Assembly: GCA_965153355.1 (NCBI GenBank)
Contig: OZ231127.1
Location: 81,592,001-81,656,000 of the forward strand
Source of the DNA: Flaccisagitta enflata
Lineage: Eukaryota; Chaetognatha; Sagittoidea; Aphragmophora
Direction: 5' to 3'
DNA: 64,000 nucleotides
The notes below the pieces were generated by a model that saw only the letters and a program-made list of their open reading frames with translations, was not told the origin of the DNA and ran no database searches. Both the position numbers and the translations under genes were made by a program. Of the stretch, positions 33,395 to 44,794 are shown in pieces. Each line of letters begins with the position of its first letter. The stretch's first letter is position 1.

Positions 33395-34328
33395 TAGCCC
33401 GTCTTGTCGAGTAAGCCCGTCTTGTCGAGTAGGCCTATCTTGTCAAGTAGGCCCGTCTGGTTGAGTAGGCCCGTCTTGTGTAGTAGGCCCATTTTGTTGA
33501 GTCGGCCTGTTTTGTTGAGTAGGCCTGTTTTGTTGAGTCGCCCGTTTTGTTGAGTCGGCCCGTTTTGTTAAGTCGGCCCATTTTGTTGAGTCGGCCTGTT
33601 TTGTCGAGTCGGCCCGTTTTGTCGAGTCGGCCTGTTTTGTCGAGTCGGCCTGTTTTGTCAAGTCGGCCTGTTTTGTCGAGTCAGCCTGTTTTGTCGAGTC
33701 GGCCTGTTTTGTTGAGTCGGCCTGTTTTGTTGAGTCGGCCTGTTTTGTCGAGTTGGCCTGTTTTGTCAAGTCAGCCTGTTTTGTCGAGTTGGCCTGTTTT
33801 ATTGAGTGGGCCCGTTTTGTCAAGTCAGCCTGTTTTGTCAAGTCAGCCTGTTTTGTCAAGTCGGCTTGTTTTGTCAAGTCGGCCTGATTTGTCAAGTCGG
33901 CCCAGTTTGACAAGTTGGCCTGTTTTATTGAGTGGGCCCGTTTTGTCAAGTTGGCCTGTTTTGTCAAGTCAGCCTGTTTTGTCAAGTCGGCCTGTTTTGT
34001 CAAGTCGGCCTGTTTTGTCAAGTCGGCCTGTTTTGTCAAGTGGGCCCGTTTTGTCAAGTCGGCCCAGTTTGTCAAGTTGGCCTGTTTTATTGAGTGGGCC
34101 CGTTTTGTCAAGTTCGCCTGTTTTGTCAAGTCAGCCTGTTTTGTCAAGTCGGCCTGTTTTGTCAAGTCGGCCTGTTTTGTCAAGTCGGCCTGATTTGTCA
34201 AGTCGGCCCAGTTTGTCAAGTTGGCCCATATTGCTTAGTTGGCCCATATTGTTAAGTTGGCCCGTTTTGTTAAGTTGGCCCATATTGTCGAGTTGGCCCA
34301 TATTGTCGAGTTAGCCCATATTGTCGAG
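33395..34328. repeat. 18-bp minisatellite M1 (GTCGGCCTGTTTTGTCGA)
   Basis: About 52 units of exactly 18 bp with variants (GTTGGCCCATATTGTCGA at the right end; GGGCCC and CAGTTTGTCA types inside). Because 18 is divisible by 3, frames stay open on both strands for 250 codons; these are repeat translations. Higher-order blocks of about six units recur. Confidence 0.96.
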
Positions 34329-34489
34329 TTAGAGGTTTTTAACTAGTGGTCAAATCTAAAGGTCCCAACTTTCCGATCCTTTACTAAATCGTGACGTTTT
34401 AAGTGCGATCTTATGAATGTAGCAAAACCTGGCTCTTGAGTCTTGTCCTGACGAAAGACATATGAAGAAACCAGGATAGTACATGACCA

Positions 34490-34613
34490 AAACCAGTCAC
34501 GTGCGATCGTGTATCACGGACCAACGGATGGACGGAGCCTCTAATGAATGTTCGAGAGAGAGAGAGAGAGAGGGAGAGAGAGAGAGAGACACACACACAT
34601 ACACACACACACA
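34490..34613 (-). repeat. Family S-like tail with (GA)n-(CA)n
   Basis: TCACGTGCGATCGTGTATCA, CGGACCAACGGATGGACGGA, then GA and CA repeats (34,552-34,612). These are far longer in the right copy (55,550-55,735). Confidence 0.6.
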
Positions 34614-35830
34614 AAAATGCGAGTAAACAAGAAAATGTGCAAGTGAGCGAAAGTGAGAAAACATGGCTGAGTTATGGCTAATGCGTACTGACTAAGAACA
34701 TAAGAATGAAGTATCTTGTGAATGGTGTGTAATCTTTGGATCATATCTAGGTCAGCTTTAGTAATCTACTAATCTCTGAAAATATCTGTAAGTAAAAAAG
34801 GTCCACTGAACAATCCTCTTCCTCTAAAGCCTCGGAAAACAATATATGATATATACATAATACAGGTCGCGATTTGCGCAACAAATCGGATGGCTGTGTT
34901 CCTCAAACCTTTTTTGGCCACATCGAGCTATTTCTCGATGTGGTCTATAACATAGCCTTGATCGTAGTAGTAAGCCGTTGTTGTTGTCGTTTGTGTCCCC
35001 TCGGCATGAGAACCAGTACTCAGATGTTGATGAAACTTGGTCAGTGTTATTTTTAGGGCATTACTAACCTTTGTGCCAACTTTCAACAACATTCATAAAT
35101 ATTTAATACCCTTTGCCTATTATCTTTGTAATATTATTTCCTGGACTTGTGCAATTTACATAGGGAAGGGTGGTAAATGTTCACCAATATTGTTCAAACT
35201 TGTTGTGAAGGTTCAGTGCATCAATTAAAGCTCCCCTGCAAGATTTCAGATAATTTTGAGTATTGGTTTAGATGATATTAGGGTATTTTGCTAGTAATAT
35301 TGATTCCTGGACTTGTGCAATTTACATAGGGGAAGGGTAGTAAAGGTTCACTAATGTTGTTCCAACTCATCGTGAAGGTTCATTACAGCAATTAAAGCTC
35401 CCCTGCAAGATTTCAGTAAATTCTGAGTATTGGTTAAGAAGATATAAGGGTATTTTTGATTTATCTAGTCTTGTAACTAGGGATGTGGAAGCGATTGACC
35501 GCTTCCATTTTGGAGGATGGGATAGCTACTAGTATTTTTACTACAAAATGGAAGCGGAAGCGGAAGCGGAAGCGGTGGAAGCGTTACTAAAAACGACCGC
35601 TTCCACATCCTTACTTGTAACATTATTTCCTGGACTTAAAAAAATTCAAATTTTGTTTTGAAAATTTTTTTTTTGGAAAAATTTTTTGGTGATCTTCTTT
35701 TATTGTTACACTTTTAGATATGCTATCATGGACTATTGGACTTCAAGGTATGCCATCATGGACTTCCTCCTATGCCATCATGTACTTCTTCGTATGCCAT
35801 CATGGACTTCAAGTTATGCCATTATGGTCT
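34614..35830. repeat. Segment B left part: hairpins and short tandem repeats
   Basis: No gene. There is a perfect hairpin CACATCGAG/CTCGATGTG (34,919-34,943). About 170 bp containing CTTGTGCAATTTACATAGGG and AGCTCCCCTGCAAGATTTCA occurs twice (about 35,145-35,255 and 35,315-35,425). A GGAAGC hexamer run (35,548-35,580) lies within an inverted pair GGATGTGGAAGCG/CGCTTCCACATCC (35,483-35,612). Four or five ATGCCATCATGGACTTC units lie at 35,719-35,830. Confidence 0.75.
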
Positions 35831-35837
35831 GAAAAAT

Positions 35838-36190
35838 TAGCCGAGTCAGATCAAGTAGCCGGGTCTATTTGAGTAGCCGGGTCTGATGCAGCAGCCAGGA
35901 TCTGATCAAGTAGCCGGGTTTGAAGAAGTAGCCGGGTTTGATCAAATAGCCGGGTCTGATCAAGTAGCCGGGTCTGATCAAGTAGCCGGGTCTGATTGAG
36001 TAGCCGGGTCTGATCGAGTAGCCGGGTCTGATTGAGTAGCCGGGTCTGATCGAGTAGCCGGGTCTGATCGAGTAGCCGGGTCTGATCGAGTAGCTGGGTC
36101 TGATCGAGTAGCTGGGTCTGATTAATTAGCTTGGTCTGATTGAGTAGCTTGGTCTGATTGAGTAGCCAAGTCTGATCGAGTAGCTGGGTT
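35838..36190. repeat. 18-bp minisatellite M2 (GTAGCCGGGTCTGATCGA)
   Basis: About 19 units of 18 bp. Inverted copy at 53,968-54,320. Confidence 0.93.
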
Positions 36191-37750
36191 TATTTTCAAT
36201 TAAGTAACTAAGATGTGGCCTTTAGTTTTTCAGCTTTTTTGAAAAAAATTTCCTTGCAATATTCCTTGCCATTCAAAGAGCTTCCGCTTCCCCTAGGTAT
36301 AGGAAAAGGACGGATGGAAAGTCTTTTAGTCGCAATTCCAGACAAAAAACCGCCAACAATGGAACAATTATGACCTACTGTCGGACGACGCTACTGACAG
36401 ACATGTTGGGCCTGCCGCCGGTGTCAACAGGCAATATCTGGTCAGCAATACCCATTGCTCTGCCTTGTATGGTTGTTAATTGGAGTGGGAGTAAGCAGGG
36501 TGATAGTCTTTAAGGGGACAAATTCCTGTTCTTTCAGCCTGACTAGGGCTGATTAAGGGCTTAAGATGACCTGAGGGGCGAGGGTTGGGTGCTTCACATA
36601 GCAAAAGTTGGTTATTTCTTTTCACCCTCTTTACCTAATATGCACAATATAAGTAAATTAATTTTAGACCACCCCGTTTTTCTTTTTATCAAAATTGTTA
36701 AATCTTCGTATTTTTAGAAAATTGTTTTGAAGACTGTTTGTAATACTAGTAGCATAAGCAAATATGCTAATATTCTTTGAATTGCATACAACATAATTTC
36801 TACTCTTCATATCATTGTTAATCTGCCTTTTCAATAGATCTTCCATAGCTTATGATCTAATATTTTAGTTTATTTTTACAAACATGATTTTTTACAACAA
36901 ATAATTGTCCTTTTTGTAACAAAACTACATAGGACAGTGATCTTCCAAAGGCAACATTTGTATTTCATAGGGGGCTAAAATTGAAAAATAAAGATGTATA
37001 AAACTGAATGATTTTGTAAAAATGATTATGGAAATATGTTAAGATAGATATTTTTTTGCATGATTTGCCCTTAACAATAAAAAAATTACCTAATAAAGAT
37101 CAAATTGATAAAAAAAATTTAATGCAAATTACTAAGAATATCAGTTTTGGTTAGTGACCTAGGGCCCGTTGAAATTATAAATTTGCATAGAAAATAGAAA
37201 AATGAAAAAACGAAAAACATAGTTCTCCTTGAAAATCGTTTACAGAGAAATCTATGTTTTTGAAAATACAAAATTTCACTTCATTAGAGAGTTATATAAT
37301 TTCAACCACAGGCAAGAATAAAAAAATGTAAACAGATTTCACCAAAGACCTTGATTTCCTTGTCTATTTTTATGTAAATTGCATAGTTAGAATTACTTTT
37401 GGGGTCAGAATATGATAAATAAATATATACATCCAAAGTGTCTCTAAGAAACTATAATATTTTAAAAACATTTGAGGTACCGTTGTACCACCAATGCTAA
37501 TGTAGAAGGTATGGTGAAGCTCATTGATTTTTCATTAAAAGTTTCTGCCGTCATGGGATTTCTTTTCAGATTCTGAAAGCTGTGGCAACTTTGGGCCAAA
37601 CAAAAGCGGAAGATGAAGGAATTTTGAAAAAAAAAATATGGTCATCCTCATGATTTTTGCTTCTCCACATTAGTAGGATGAAGGATACTCTGAACTTGCT
37701 TTGTAAAGCACCCAAAGTGAGGCTCACAATGTGATTAAGCTACGGAGGCT
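36191..37750. other. AT-rich part of segment B, no gene
   Basis: No coding frame beyond 60 codons with domain character. A foldback-family head fragment is seen at 36,430-36,540 (GGTCAGCAATACCCATTGCT, AAGGGGACAAATTCCTGTTC). Confidence 0.6.
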
Positions 37751-38254
37751 GGCTAGACCCAGTGAGCCTGAGAAGGCTGGGACAGAGTCTGCAGAGGGCA
37801 AGCTGGCACATGTGAGCCATGCAGGATGGAATTAGAGGGCAGAGAAACGAATTCAAGGAGCCTAAGGGAAGATTTGAGGCCACAGGCCAGATTTGAGCTG
37901 TCTGGACAGATTCTGTATTCTGCAGGACCTGGAAGTCCCCTTTTGGGCATGCCCAAGGCAGGTGAGAATCTGGAAAGAGGTAGATTTCAGCCAGGAGAGA
38001 AGGCAGATAGTCTGGCCTGGAAGAGGCAGATGTCTGTGGAGGAGCAGATATCTATGGGAGGGCAGATATCTGGCCTGGGAAGAGGGCAGATTCAAGGCCT
38101 GAGGGGACAAATGGCTGGATGGTGGACAAACTGCCTGTGGACAGGGCAAACAAACGTCATTGTTCTTCAGGGCAATTACAGGAACTATCAAAACTGGTCT
38201 CCACCTGGCCAAAGACAGTTGTCGTATCATTGGCTTTTGGTTAGCCTGATTGGT
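37750..38254. repeat. Degraded foldback-family region (GGCAGATATCTGGCCTGG units)
   Basis: Repeats of GGCAGATATCTGGCCTGG and AGGCCTGAGGGGACAAATGG resemble the internal repeats of the foldback elements at 23,966 and 43,795. Frames across it are not credible as genes. Confidence 0.6.
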
Positions 38255-38632
38255 CAGCGGGCAAATTGAGTCAGTGGGCAGATTGAGTCGGTGAGCAAGT
38301 CAGGTTGAGTGGGCAAATTGGGTGAAAGGAGTGGTGGGGAGTGGGTCAGTGGGCAAATTGAGTCAAGTGGAGGCAGAGTGGTCGAGTGGGCAAATTGAGT
38401 TGAGTGGGCTGGGGTCAGGTCAGAGTGGGCCGTCGGAAGGTCAGTGGGCCGATCGAGTTGAGTGGGCCGATCGAGGTCGTGTGGGCCGATCACGTCGAGT
38501 GGACGATCCCGAGTCGTGTGGGCCCGATGAAGGTCAGTGTGGGCGATCCAAGTCAAGGCGGAGTGGATTGAGTCGAGTGGGCCCCATTGAGTGAGTGGGC
38601 GAGATCAGTTGAGTGGGCCGATCGAGTAGAGA
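38255..38632. repeat. 18-bp minisatellite M3 (GTGGGCAAATTGAGTCGA)
   Basis: About 20 degenerate 18-bp units. The right half is of the GTGGGCCGATCGAGTCGA type. Inverted copy at 51,523-51,895. Confidence 0.9.
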
Positions 38633-38810
38633 TGCATAAGCGGTAGATTTTTGGACAGTTCCCGCTTCCGCTTCCAATTGGCATATTCAAAAATTGACAG
38701 CTTCCGCTTCCGCTTCCACTATTTCCAAAAGCAAAGCCTCAGCTTCCACCATTTTAGAAGGTCTAGCTACCGCTTCCGCCTCCTCTTCCGCTTCTGATTT
38801 GGCTGAAACA
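38633..38810. repeat. GGAAGC/GCTTCC hexamer cluster
   Basis: Repeated CGCTTC hexamers (TTCCCGCTTCCGCTTCC and similar) spread over about 150 bp. Confidence 0.7.
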
Positions 38811-38814
38811 GTGT

Positions 38815-38990
38815 AGACTGTCAATGCCATTTGACAATGCCATTTGACAATGCCGTTTGACAACGCCGTTTGACAACGCCGTTTGACAACGCCGTTTAAC
38901 AACGCCGTTTGACAACTCTGTTTAACAACGCCGTTTGACAGCGCCGTTTGACAGCACCGTTTGACAACACCGTTTGACAGCGCCGCCGCT
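38815..38990. repeat. 13-bp minisatellite (TTTGACAACGCCG)
   Basis: About 13 units of 13 bp. Inverted copy at 51,163-51,330. Confidence 0.9.
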
Positions 38991-39254
38991 TATTTAGTAT
39001 AATGATGCATTATTCTTTTTTGGTGGTCCTTGCTACGGCTATGGCTATGGCAATAAATTCTTAACAATAGTATCTAAGCAATAGTATTCCTAATATTTTT
39101 TAAATTCTATTATTTCTATGAGTATCAAAATCCTGAATGTGCTGACAGTTTATTACTATAGATAATTTTCGGTCTGTCTGTCTGTCTGTCTGTCAGCCTG
39201 TCTGTCCGACTTTTCCTGAAAATGCCGACGCATGCGACTAAGGTCTAATGATCT

Positions 39255-39441
39255 TTTTAGTCGCGTGCTACGCGACTCTACACCCGCTTTGTCGGTCCGT
39301 CGGTCCGTCAGTCACGATCCGTCCTCTACTTTCGGCGTCTGTGGGTTTGGCCATACCGCTCCTGCCCAAATGCTCACTGACCTCAAATATGGCCCCTGCC
39401 CACCCGCACGCGACTGGGGTAGCCGTGTATCCGGCCTTGTT
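39255..39441 (-). repeat. Family S repeat
   Basis: AGTCGCGTGCTACGCGACT hairpin, GTCGGTCCGTC units, GGCCCCTGCCCACC, distal arm GCACGCGACT and the inverted leader. Arms pair perfectly. Confidence 0.88.
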
Positions 39442-39525
39442 TAATAGCGTGCTACATTACAGTATTAGCCACTTTTTCGTTGGTCCGTCGGTCCGTCCAA
39501 CTGTCCGTCCATCACTAAGTCGTTT
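39442..39525 (-). repeat. Family S tail, second subtype
   Basis: AATAGCGTGCTACATTACAG, AGCCACTTTTTCGTTGGTCC and GTCCGTC units. It abuts the preceding copy, as it does (inverted) at 50,610-50,692. Confidence 0.65.
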
Positions 39526-39679
39526 TAAAGTCTTGATTCTTTTTTTTTTTTTTTAATATTAGAGAAGACACTCGGAGCAGGATATAGCTGCGCAATTCAA
39601 AGGACATTTTGAAAAATTGTACTGTCTGCCCAACGTATTCTGCCGATAGTGGGATAGCTCTGCAAGATATTTACAGTGA

Positions 39680-40163
39680 TCACTGCAAATCCGGACCAAA
39701 GTGTGAATTTTTTTTACATCCTCATGATGTATAAGAAAGATTCAGAAGGGGTGCCCTCATATACGGGCCCTTCGGGGTCCCTAGGGGCCCCAAAAAAGCC
39801 CGTTGAGAAAATTTTTTCAAAAAAGTATCTTCAAAAGGGGGGTCAAAACAATAGGAAATTACCTAATTTGCCTAGATCCAAGGTCCTGTAGACAAAATTT
39901 TTTTTTCAAAAACTTAAAAATTTTTGGGTCGGGTTCCCCCAAATTTATCCGAAAATTATTTTGAAAAAAAATTTTCTCTGAAAGAGGGTCAAATCAACTG
40001 GAAATGATCTAATTTGCCAAGATACAAAGCCCTGGAAACAACTTTTTTTGAAAAAAAACTTATGTTTTTTTTTCTTTGTGCCGGATGGATGGCCTAATGG
40101 ACGGACCAACGGACAGGCCAACAGACTGACAAAACGGAATGTAGAGTCGCTTGCACGTGACTG

Positions 40164-40165
<2 letters not shown>
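39680..40165 (+). repeat. Dispersed repeat with CATATACGGGCCCTTC block and family S tail
   Basis: Same element as 22,115-22,603. Here it ends GACAAAACGGAATGTAGAGT and CGCTTGCACGTGACT, followed by a GA microsatellite (40,167-40,218). Confidence 0.8.
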
Positions 40166-40217
<52 letters not shown>

Positions 40218-40222
<5 letters not shown>

Positions 40223-41256
40223 AGACAGACTTATGGGTAAGATGCTATTAGCACTGCAAAGCAGACCTGGAGACTTAGTTGACTTTTTTGCTAGTGAAAT
40301 ACAATCATACGCAACATCACTATCGGACTTTGGGAAGCTACACCTTCCAGCAAAGAAATCTGAGATTGTCGAACTCATAAGCCATGATGAGCTTGAGAGC
40401 ATTCCCAACGCCTTTCAAGGTAAAATTATTGATGGGGCAGCAATCGTGCATATGTTGAAGGCAGGAACAGCTACCACATCTGCTGAGTATTCAGAAACAG
40501 TCTTCATTCCATAAGTGACCAGATGTTTAGGTCCTGTGCAGAGATTGGATATTGTTTGGGACCTTTACAAGAAAGACAGTCTGAAGAAAATTAAAAGGAA
40601 TCCGTCGAAAAGTGGCTGCCTCAACAAAACTGCCAAGTAATTGGCAAGATTTCCTGAAAGATGACACCAATAAAGAGGAACTATTTTCTTTCCTCACAAG
40701 TGCAGTCAGCTGTCACACCTTTCCTGAGGAAAAATCAGTGATCATAACCAATGGTATTGAAATCCGATCTAATCAGGATGTCTCCATGCCACAATGCTAG
40801 CATGAAGAAGCTGATACAAGAATGATTTTCCACCCTAAGCACATGATTGAAAATAACATGCAAAAATTTGCATAAAACAGTTGACTCAGACGTCATTGTC
40901 ATTCTTGTTGGACTTTTCTTTAAAATAGCAGCTCAAGTTGATGATGTGTGGGTTGAATATGGAGCAGGAAAATACATGCAGTACATTAGTATCAGAACTC
41001 TGTACAACCAGCTAAGTGAGTCTAGAGCTAAAGCTTTTCTTTTTTTTCATGCATTCACTAGTTCAGATACCACATCTGCATTTTGTAACAAGGGCAAAAA
41101 AAAACAGCCTGGAATACTTGGAAGGCATTCGATGAAGCAACAGAAACATTTGCAAATCTGGCAGTTGAACCATTTCTGTCTATTGAGGATGATTCAAAAG
41201 AGGTAGAAACACTTGAAAGGTTTGTTATATATATGTACATAAAGTCATCACCTTTG
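40218..41256 (+). pseudogene. Decayed HEEADTR-family gene, PIN/FEN-like nuclease candidate (left copy)
   Basis: Successive frames give: LMGKMLLALQSRPGDLVDFF and IIDGAAIVHMLKAG; RLDIVWDLYKKDSLKK; LPSNWQDFLKDDTNKEELFS; HEEADTRMIF; KTVDSDVIVILVGLFF; AFLFFHAFTSSDTTSAFCNK; then, shifted at a run of A, AWNTWKAFDEATETFANLAV and LERFVIYMY. Breaks: a stop before VTRCLGP, TAG at 40,798 (TAC in the right copy), a stop after MQKFA, and the A-run frameshift. The DG, EADTR and DSDV blocks, in that order, recall the acidic residues of FEN/XPG-type PIN nucleases (inference). The C-terminal Cys-rich part is missing; homology ends at SSPLLKV. Confidence 0.8.
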
Positions 41257-42186
41257 CTTAAAGTAGCGACCGGTCACGACGCTCAATCAGGTCGTGTAAA
41301 AATATCGTTGAATATCGCAAAATTTCTGCGCAGAAGATAGCTTAGTAATACAATAAAACATCGTGAATATCAAGTAATGAGTTACTACCAATATAAGATA
41401 TGTGAAAGCGTGTCATATTACGTCATATAGCACCAGGAAATCGTGAAAAAACGGAGGAAAAATGGTTTACGGGATCCGCGGAAATTGTCAAAATGAGCCT
41501 CAACTTTGATAAAACGGGGAGGGGTCTCATTATCTTTCCATACACGCGATTCAAATATATATGAAAGAGGAGACACAGAAGAGCCGGAGTCTCAAATTTC
41601 ATCAAAATCGGTCAATGCAAACCCTGCGTCCCATGCGTACATTTGTTAAATTACTTTCGAGAAAAATGACCGCTTCGCGGTGGTTGATTCGTTCTGCGTT
41701 CGTCGAGCGTAAAAAGGTGTACGCGCTGCAGTTGAAAGGGTAAGTCTCAAGTAAAAACAAAATTGTTCATAAAAATTGATATTTCTCTTTAAAACATATA
41801 GTGCCGCATATCATTCGAAAGCTCTTGATGTATTGCACATGAATACGTGTATATTTTTAATCACAACTAAAAAAATATGAAAGAAAAATCGATATCTCAA
41901 TGTTTTGCTCGCTGGTCTTGTTCCTTTTAAGATTTTTCAATAAATACAACATAATTATAATCACAAGGGCATATGATTGACTCCTTAAAATAATCAACTT
42001 GGTGGCCCAAATCATGTGTGGATAATTCAGACTTCAAGATTGGGGAAAATTTTTTTTTTCAATCCTGAGGGTGTATTGTAAAGAAATGGGCCCCTCATGC
42101 TGCAACTTTCAGTGAAAGCACTCGGGTAAATGTCTGATCGTTGTTTGAGGGACTACATAGAATAAGTATTTAAATATATGAGTTAC
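41257..42186. other. Right end of segment B, no gene
   Basis: Unique to the composite. Two or three short frames differ between copies. Conserved to GTATTTAAATATATGAGTTA, where the two composites part. Confidence 0.6.
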
Positions 42187-43330
42187 GTAATTTTGTTTTT
42201 CTTCCCGCTTAATCATGACGACTCCAACAGTAAAAGTCGTTCCACTTTGAAAACATTGGCCAATTGCTTGGAATCAGTCGTAGGGTGAAATCAAAATTTC
42301 GAAATTTGGCTCATGACACCCATATTTACGTTGTATGATCACTAGTGAGGCTCAAATGCGTAAAACAAAACGCCTTAGTTTTTTTCATAGACAATATCTA
42401 TTTTTGCAGTTATTTGAACTGGCTGTTCAATTGGGATAGAGGAGGGAGAAAAAAAATCATGATACCTTTTCAGACACAACATTCCATGCTTGTTTTCGCT
42501 GTGTGGTCAAAATCTTCCCCATTCCATGTCTTTTCTACATTTACAAAATTCATGTTGCATCCATCATTCCCATGCCCCGACGGGGGTCGACGCGTAGACG
42601 ATAATAACACAGTCCCAGATAGTCATTATGATGCTATATATGAAATAATTACATCCAACAAGATCCAACTTTCCTTTTAAAATTGTTTTAAATTTCATCG
42701 CCGTCTTGAATTCCGGCCTTAGGCGAGATTTTACACTTGACATCTCAAATTTAGTAATGGTCATTTTCTATATAGTGCTTTCTATCAAGGATCTCTCAGA
42801 AAGACATTTTTCCTTGTCACTATTGGACTCAAGATTACGTTGTATTATTAACTGCTCAAAATCTTAAGACTGATCAGATGTTCGCATTTGATCTCACGTT
42901 TGCTATTTTGACATGAGATCGCGACTTTTTAGTTATAATTAGCAAAAATGGTCAATTAGTCATACATGTATATTCTGCCTTCCTTCCGAGAAGTAGGATT
43001 TGCCCACTCGAACAGTCATGTCTCATTCTTACTTCATCCTATCTGTCCATCTTCTTATCCATCTGTCTGCCTAACTGTATCAGTCTCTCGACCTGTCCTC
43101 CTACTTTTCCCTGTTTTCCTTTTTTCTTCCTCTTCTTTTTTTTCTTCTTTTTCTTCTTCTCCTTCTTTTTCCTCGTCTTTATTGTTCTTCTTCTTTTTCT
43201 TTTTTTCCTTTTTTTTCTTCTTCTTCCTTTTTTCTCAAAAATTTCCGAGGTACCTCCTGATCTATCGAGTAGCCATTGATCCATTTGTCCATCTGTTTGT
43301 CCAACCTTCGCTTCTGTCTTAAACACAAAT
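42187..43330. other. Spacer between composites
   Basis: No gene. A CACTTTGAAAACATT family terminus begins at 42,243, 57 bp past the end of segment B. A polypyrimidine tract lies at 43,085-43,235. Confidence 0.6.
42243..42355 (+). repeat. Terminus of the CACTTTGAAAACATT repeat family
   Basis: CACTTTGAAAACATTGGCCA, then GGAATCAGTCGTAGGGTGA, closest to the copy at 19,741. Confidence 0.7.
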
Positions 43331-43344
43331 CGAAGTGTTAAAAC

Positions 43345-43352
43345 GCGCGCGC

Positions 43353-43393
<41 letters not shown>

Positions 43394-43552
43394 TGTTTGT
43401 GTTTGTGTTTGTGTTTGTGTTTGTGTTTGTGCATTTGTGTATGTGCATGTGTTTGTGTGTGTGTCTGTGTATTTATTCACGTGTGTATATGTGTGTGTAT
43501 GTGTGTGTGTGTGTGTGTGTGTATTTGTGTGTACTGTGTATGTTATGTGTGT
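43345..43552. repeat. (GT)n/(GTTTGT)n microsatellite
   Basis: CGCGCGCG, then GT repeats, then TTTGTG hexamers, then interrupted GT. Confidence 0.95.
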
Positions 43553-43684
43553 ATGACGCTAATTTCAGAAGCAGATATTTTGCGCATTTCCAACGTTATC
43601 CTGACCATATGATCGACGAACCAACCAATGGACGCACGTAGGCTGTTTGGACGTAATACGGTAATAGTAACGACATAGATAAAA

Positions 43685-43790
43685 AGCAAGTGACGCGGGG
43701 TCACAATATCGTTGCGGACAGGTCGACTGGGCCATCCAACCCAGATTCACACCCCAACTCCCACCCCACACACAATCAAACTCAACAGGT
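43685..43790 (+). repeat. Repeat with AAGTGACGCGGGGTCACAAT head
   Basis: The same head as at 21,635. It continues GTTGCGGACAGGTCGACTGG and CATCCAACCCAGATTCACAC. Confidence 0.6.
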
Positions 43791-43794
43791 CGCT

Positions 43795-44337
43795 CAAGGG
43801 CAATATATGGTCAGCAATACCCGTTGCCCTGCTTTGCATAGTTGTAAATTGGAATGAGAGGCAGGGCAGTGGCCCCGAAGGGAACAAAGTCCTGTAGAAC
43901 ACGGAGACTTTTGTTTGTCCGTCCGTCCGTCTGTCCGTCCGTCCGTCCGTCCATCCGTCTGTCTGTCTTTGTCTGTCTGTCTGTCTGTCTGTCTGTCCGT
44001 TCGTCCATCCGTCCGTCCGTCCCGTGGGCCCCCAGGCCCTCTCAGGCCTGAAGTCCTCCCTCTCAGGCCTTGAATCTGAGAGGGCAGATTTCAGGCCTGG
44101 GAGAGCAGATTTTAGGCCTGAAAGGACAGGTAACAGGTCTGAAAGGGCAAATTTCAGGCCTGAGAGGGCAGATTCAAGGCCTGAGAGGGCAGATTCAGGC
44201 CTGTGAGGGCATTTTAAGCCTGAGAGGGCCTGGGGGGGACGCACGAACGGACGAACAAACAAACCAACAGACAAACGGACGAACAAAAGTCCCCCTGTAT
44301 TCTACAGGACTTTGTCCCCTTTGGGGCCGCTGCCCAA
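43795..44337. mobile_element. Foldback element with GGCCCC arms (second copy)
   Basis: The flank GGCAATATATGGTCAGCAAT precedes arm GGCCCCGAAGGGAACAAAGT (43,871 on) through CCTGTAGAAC, inverted at about 44,300-44,328. The interior has GTCCGTCC and CTGTCTGT units, then opposed CTCTCAGGCCT and GGCCTGAGAGGGCAGATT repeats. Same family as 23,966-24,425. Confidence 0.85.
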
Positions 44338-44402
44338 AAAGTATCCAAAATGCCTGTTTTTCCACTTCTCGACTTGATCATTACAGACCAATGGAAGGAA
44401 CT

Positions 44403-44590
44403 AACAAGGCCGGATACACGGCTACCGAAGTCGTGTGTGGTTGGGCTGGGGCCATTTGGGCAGAAGCAGTGAGGTCAAAGAAATGAAATCATAAAAAAAG
44501 TAAAGTGTGACCAACCGACCAACCAACCAAGCGACCGACTGACCGAAGGACAAAGCGGGTTGTAGAGTCACGTGCACGCGACTAAAAAGA
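44403..44590 (+). repeat. Family S repeat
   Basis: Leader ACAAGGCCGGATACACGGCT, arm AGTCGTGTGT, GACCAACCGACC units, AAGCGGGTTGTAGAGTCACG and 3' arm GCACGCGACT. Confidence 0.83.
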
Positions 44591-44617
44591 AGAAGAACAA
44601 GAACAAGAAAACGGAGA

Positions 44618-44747
44618 ACAAGGCCAAGTAGGCCAATAAGTGCGACATGTGGATTGTCGAACGAATGCGTTATTTACCAACCCACTGACCAACCAACCAA
44701 CCGACGGACAGAGCCAGTTATAGAGGTGCTTTGTCGCACCTAAAAAG
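44618..44747 (+). repeat. Family S repeat, GTGCGAC subtype
   Basis: Leader ACAAGGCCAAGTAGGCCAAT, arm AAGTGCGAC, tail GCCAGTTATAGAGGTGCTTT and GTCGCACCTAAAAA. Arms GTGCGAC/GTCGCAC pair exactly. Confidence 0.8.
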
Positions 44748-44794
44748 ACGAAGATAACGCATAAACAACGAGGCTGGATACAGGGGGGGACGTA

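Larger units (their letters stand above)
32202..42186 (+). repeat. Left copy of the 10-kb composite repeat (segments E and B)
   Basis: Two segments are repeated, inverted, at 45.7-56.0 kb. E (32,202-34,328) corresponds to 47,910-45,720 and B (34,329-42,186) to 55,959-47,911. In this copy the order is E then B. In the inverted copy, read in the same sense, it is B then E, with B's end (GAGTTAC) joined directly to E's start (CACTTTGAAAAC). Similarity is near identity outside microsatellites. Confidence 0.9.

Noticed and set aside
33443-34314. Long open frames on both strands (up to about 258 codons) over the 18-bp minisatellite, and the same at 45,362-46,584
   Set aside because: The unit length is divisible by three and lacks stops, so frames stay open automatically. 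The peptides are six-residue repeats and several frames are open at once.
37826-38269. 147-codon frame and its reverse in the GGCCTGG-repeat region
   Set aside because: Made of foldback-type tandem units and not preserved in the inverted copy.
39000-39230. CRISPR-like appearance of short repeats in several places
   Set aside because: Repeats are contiguous without spacers and the genome is eukaryotic.
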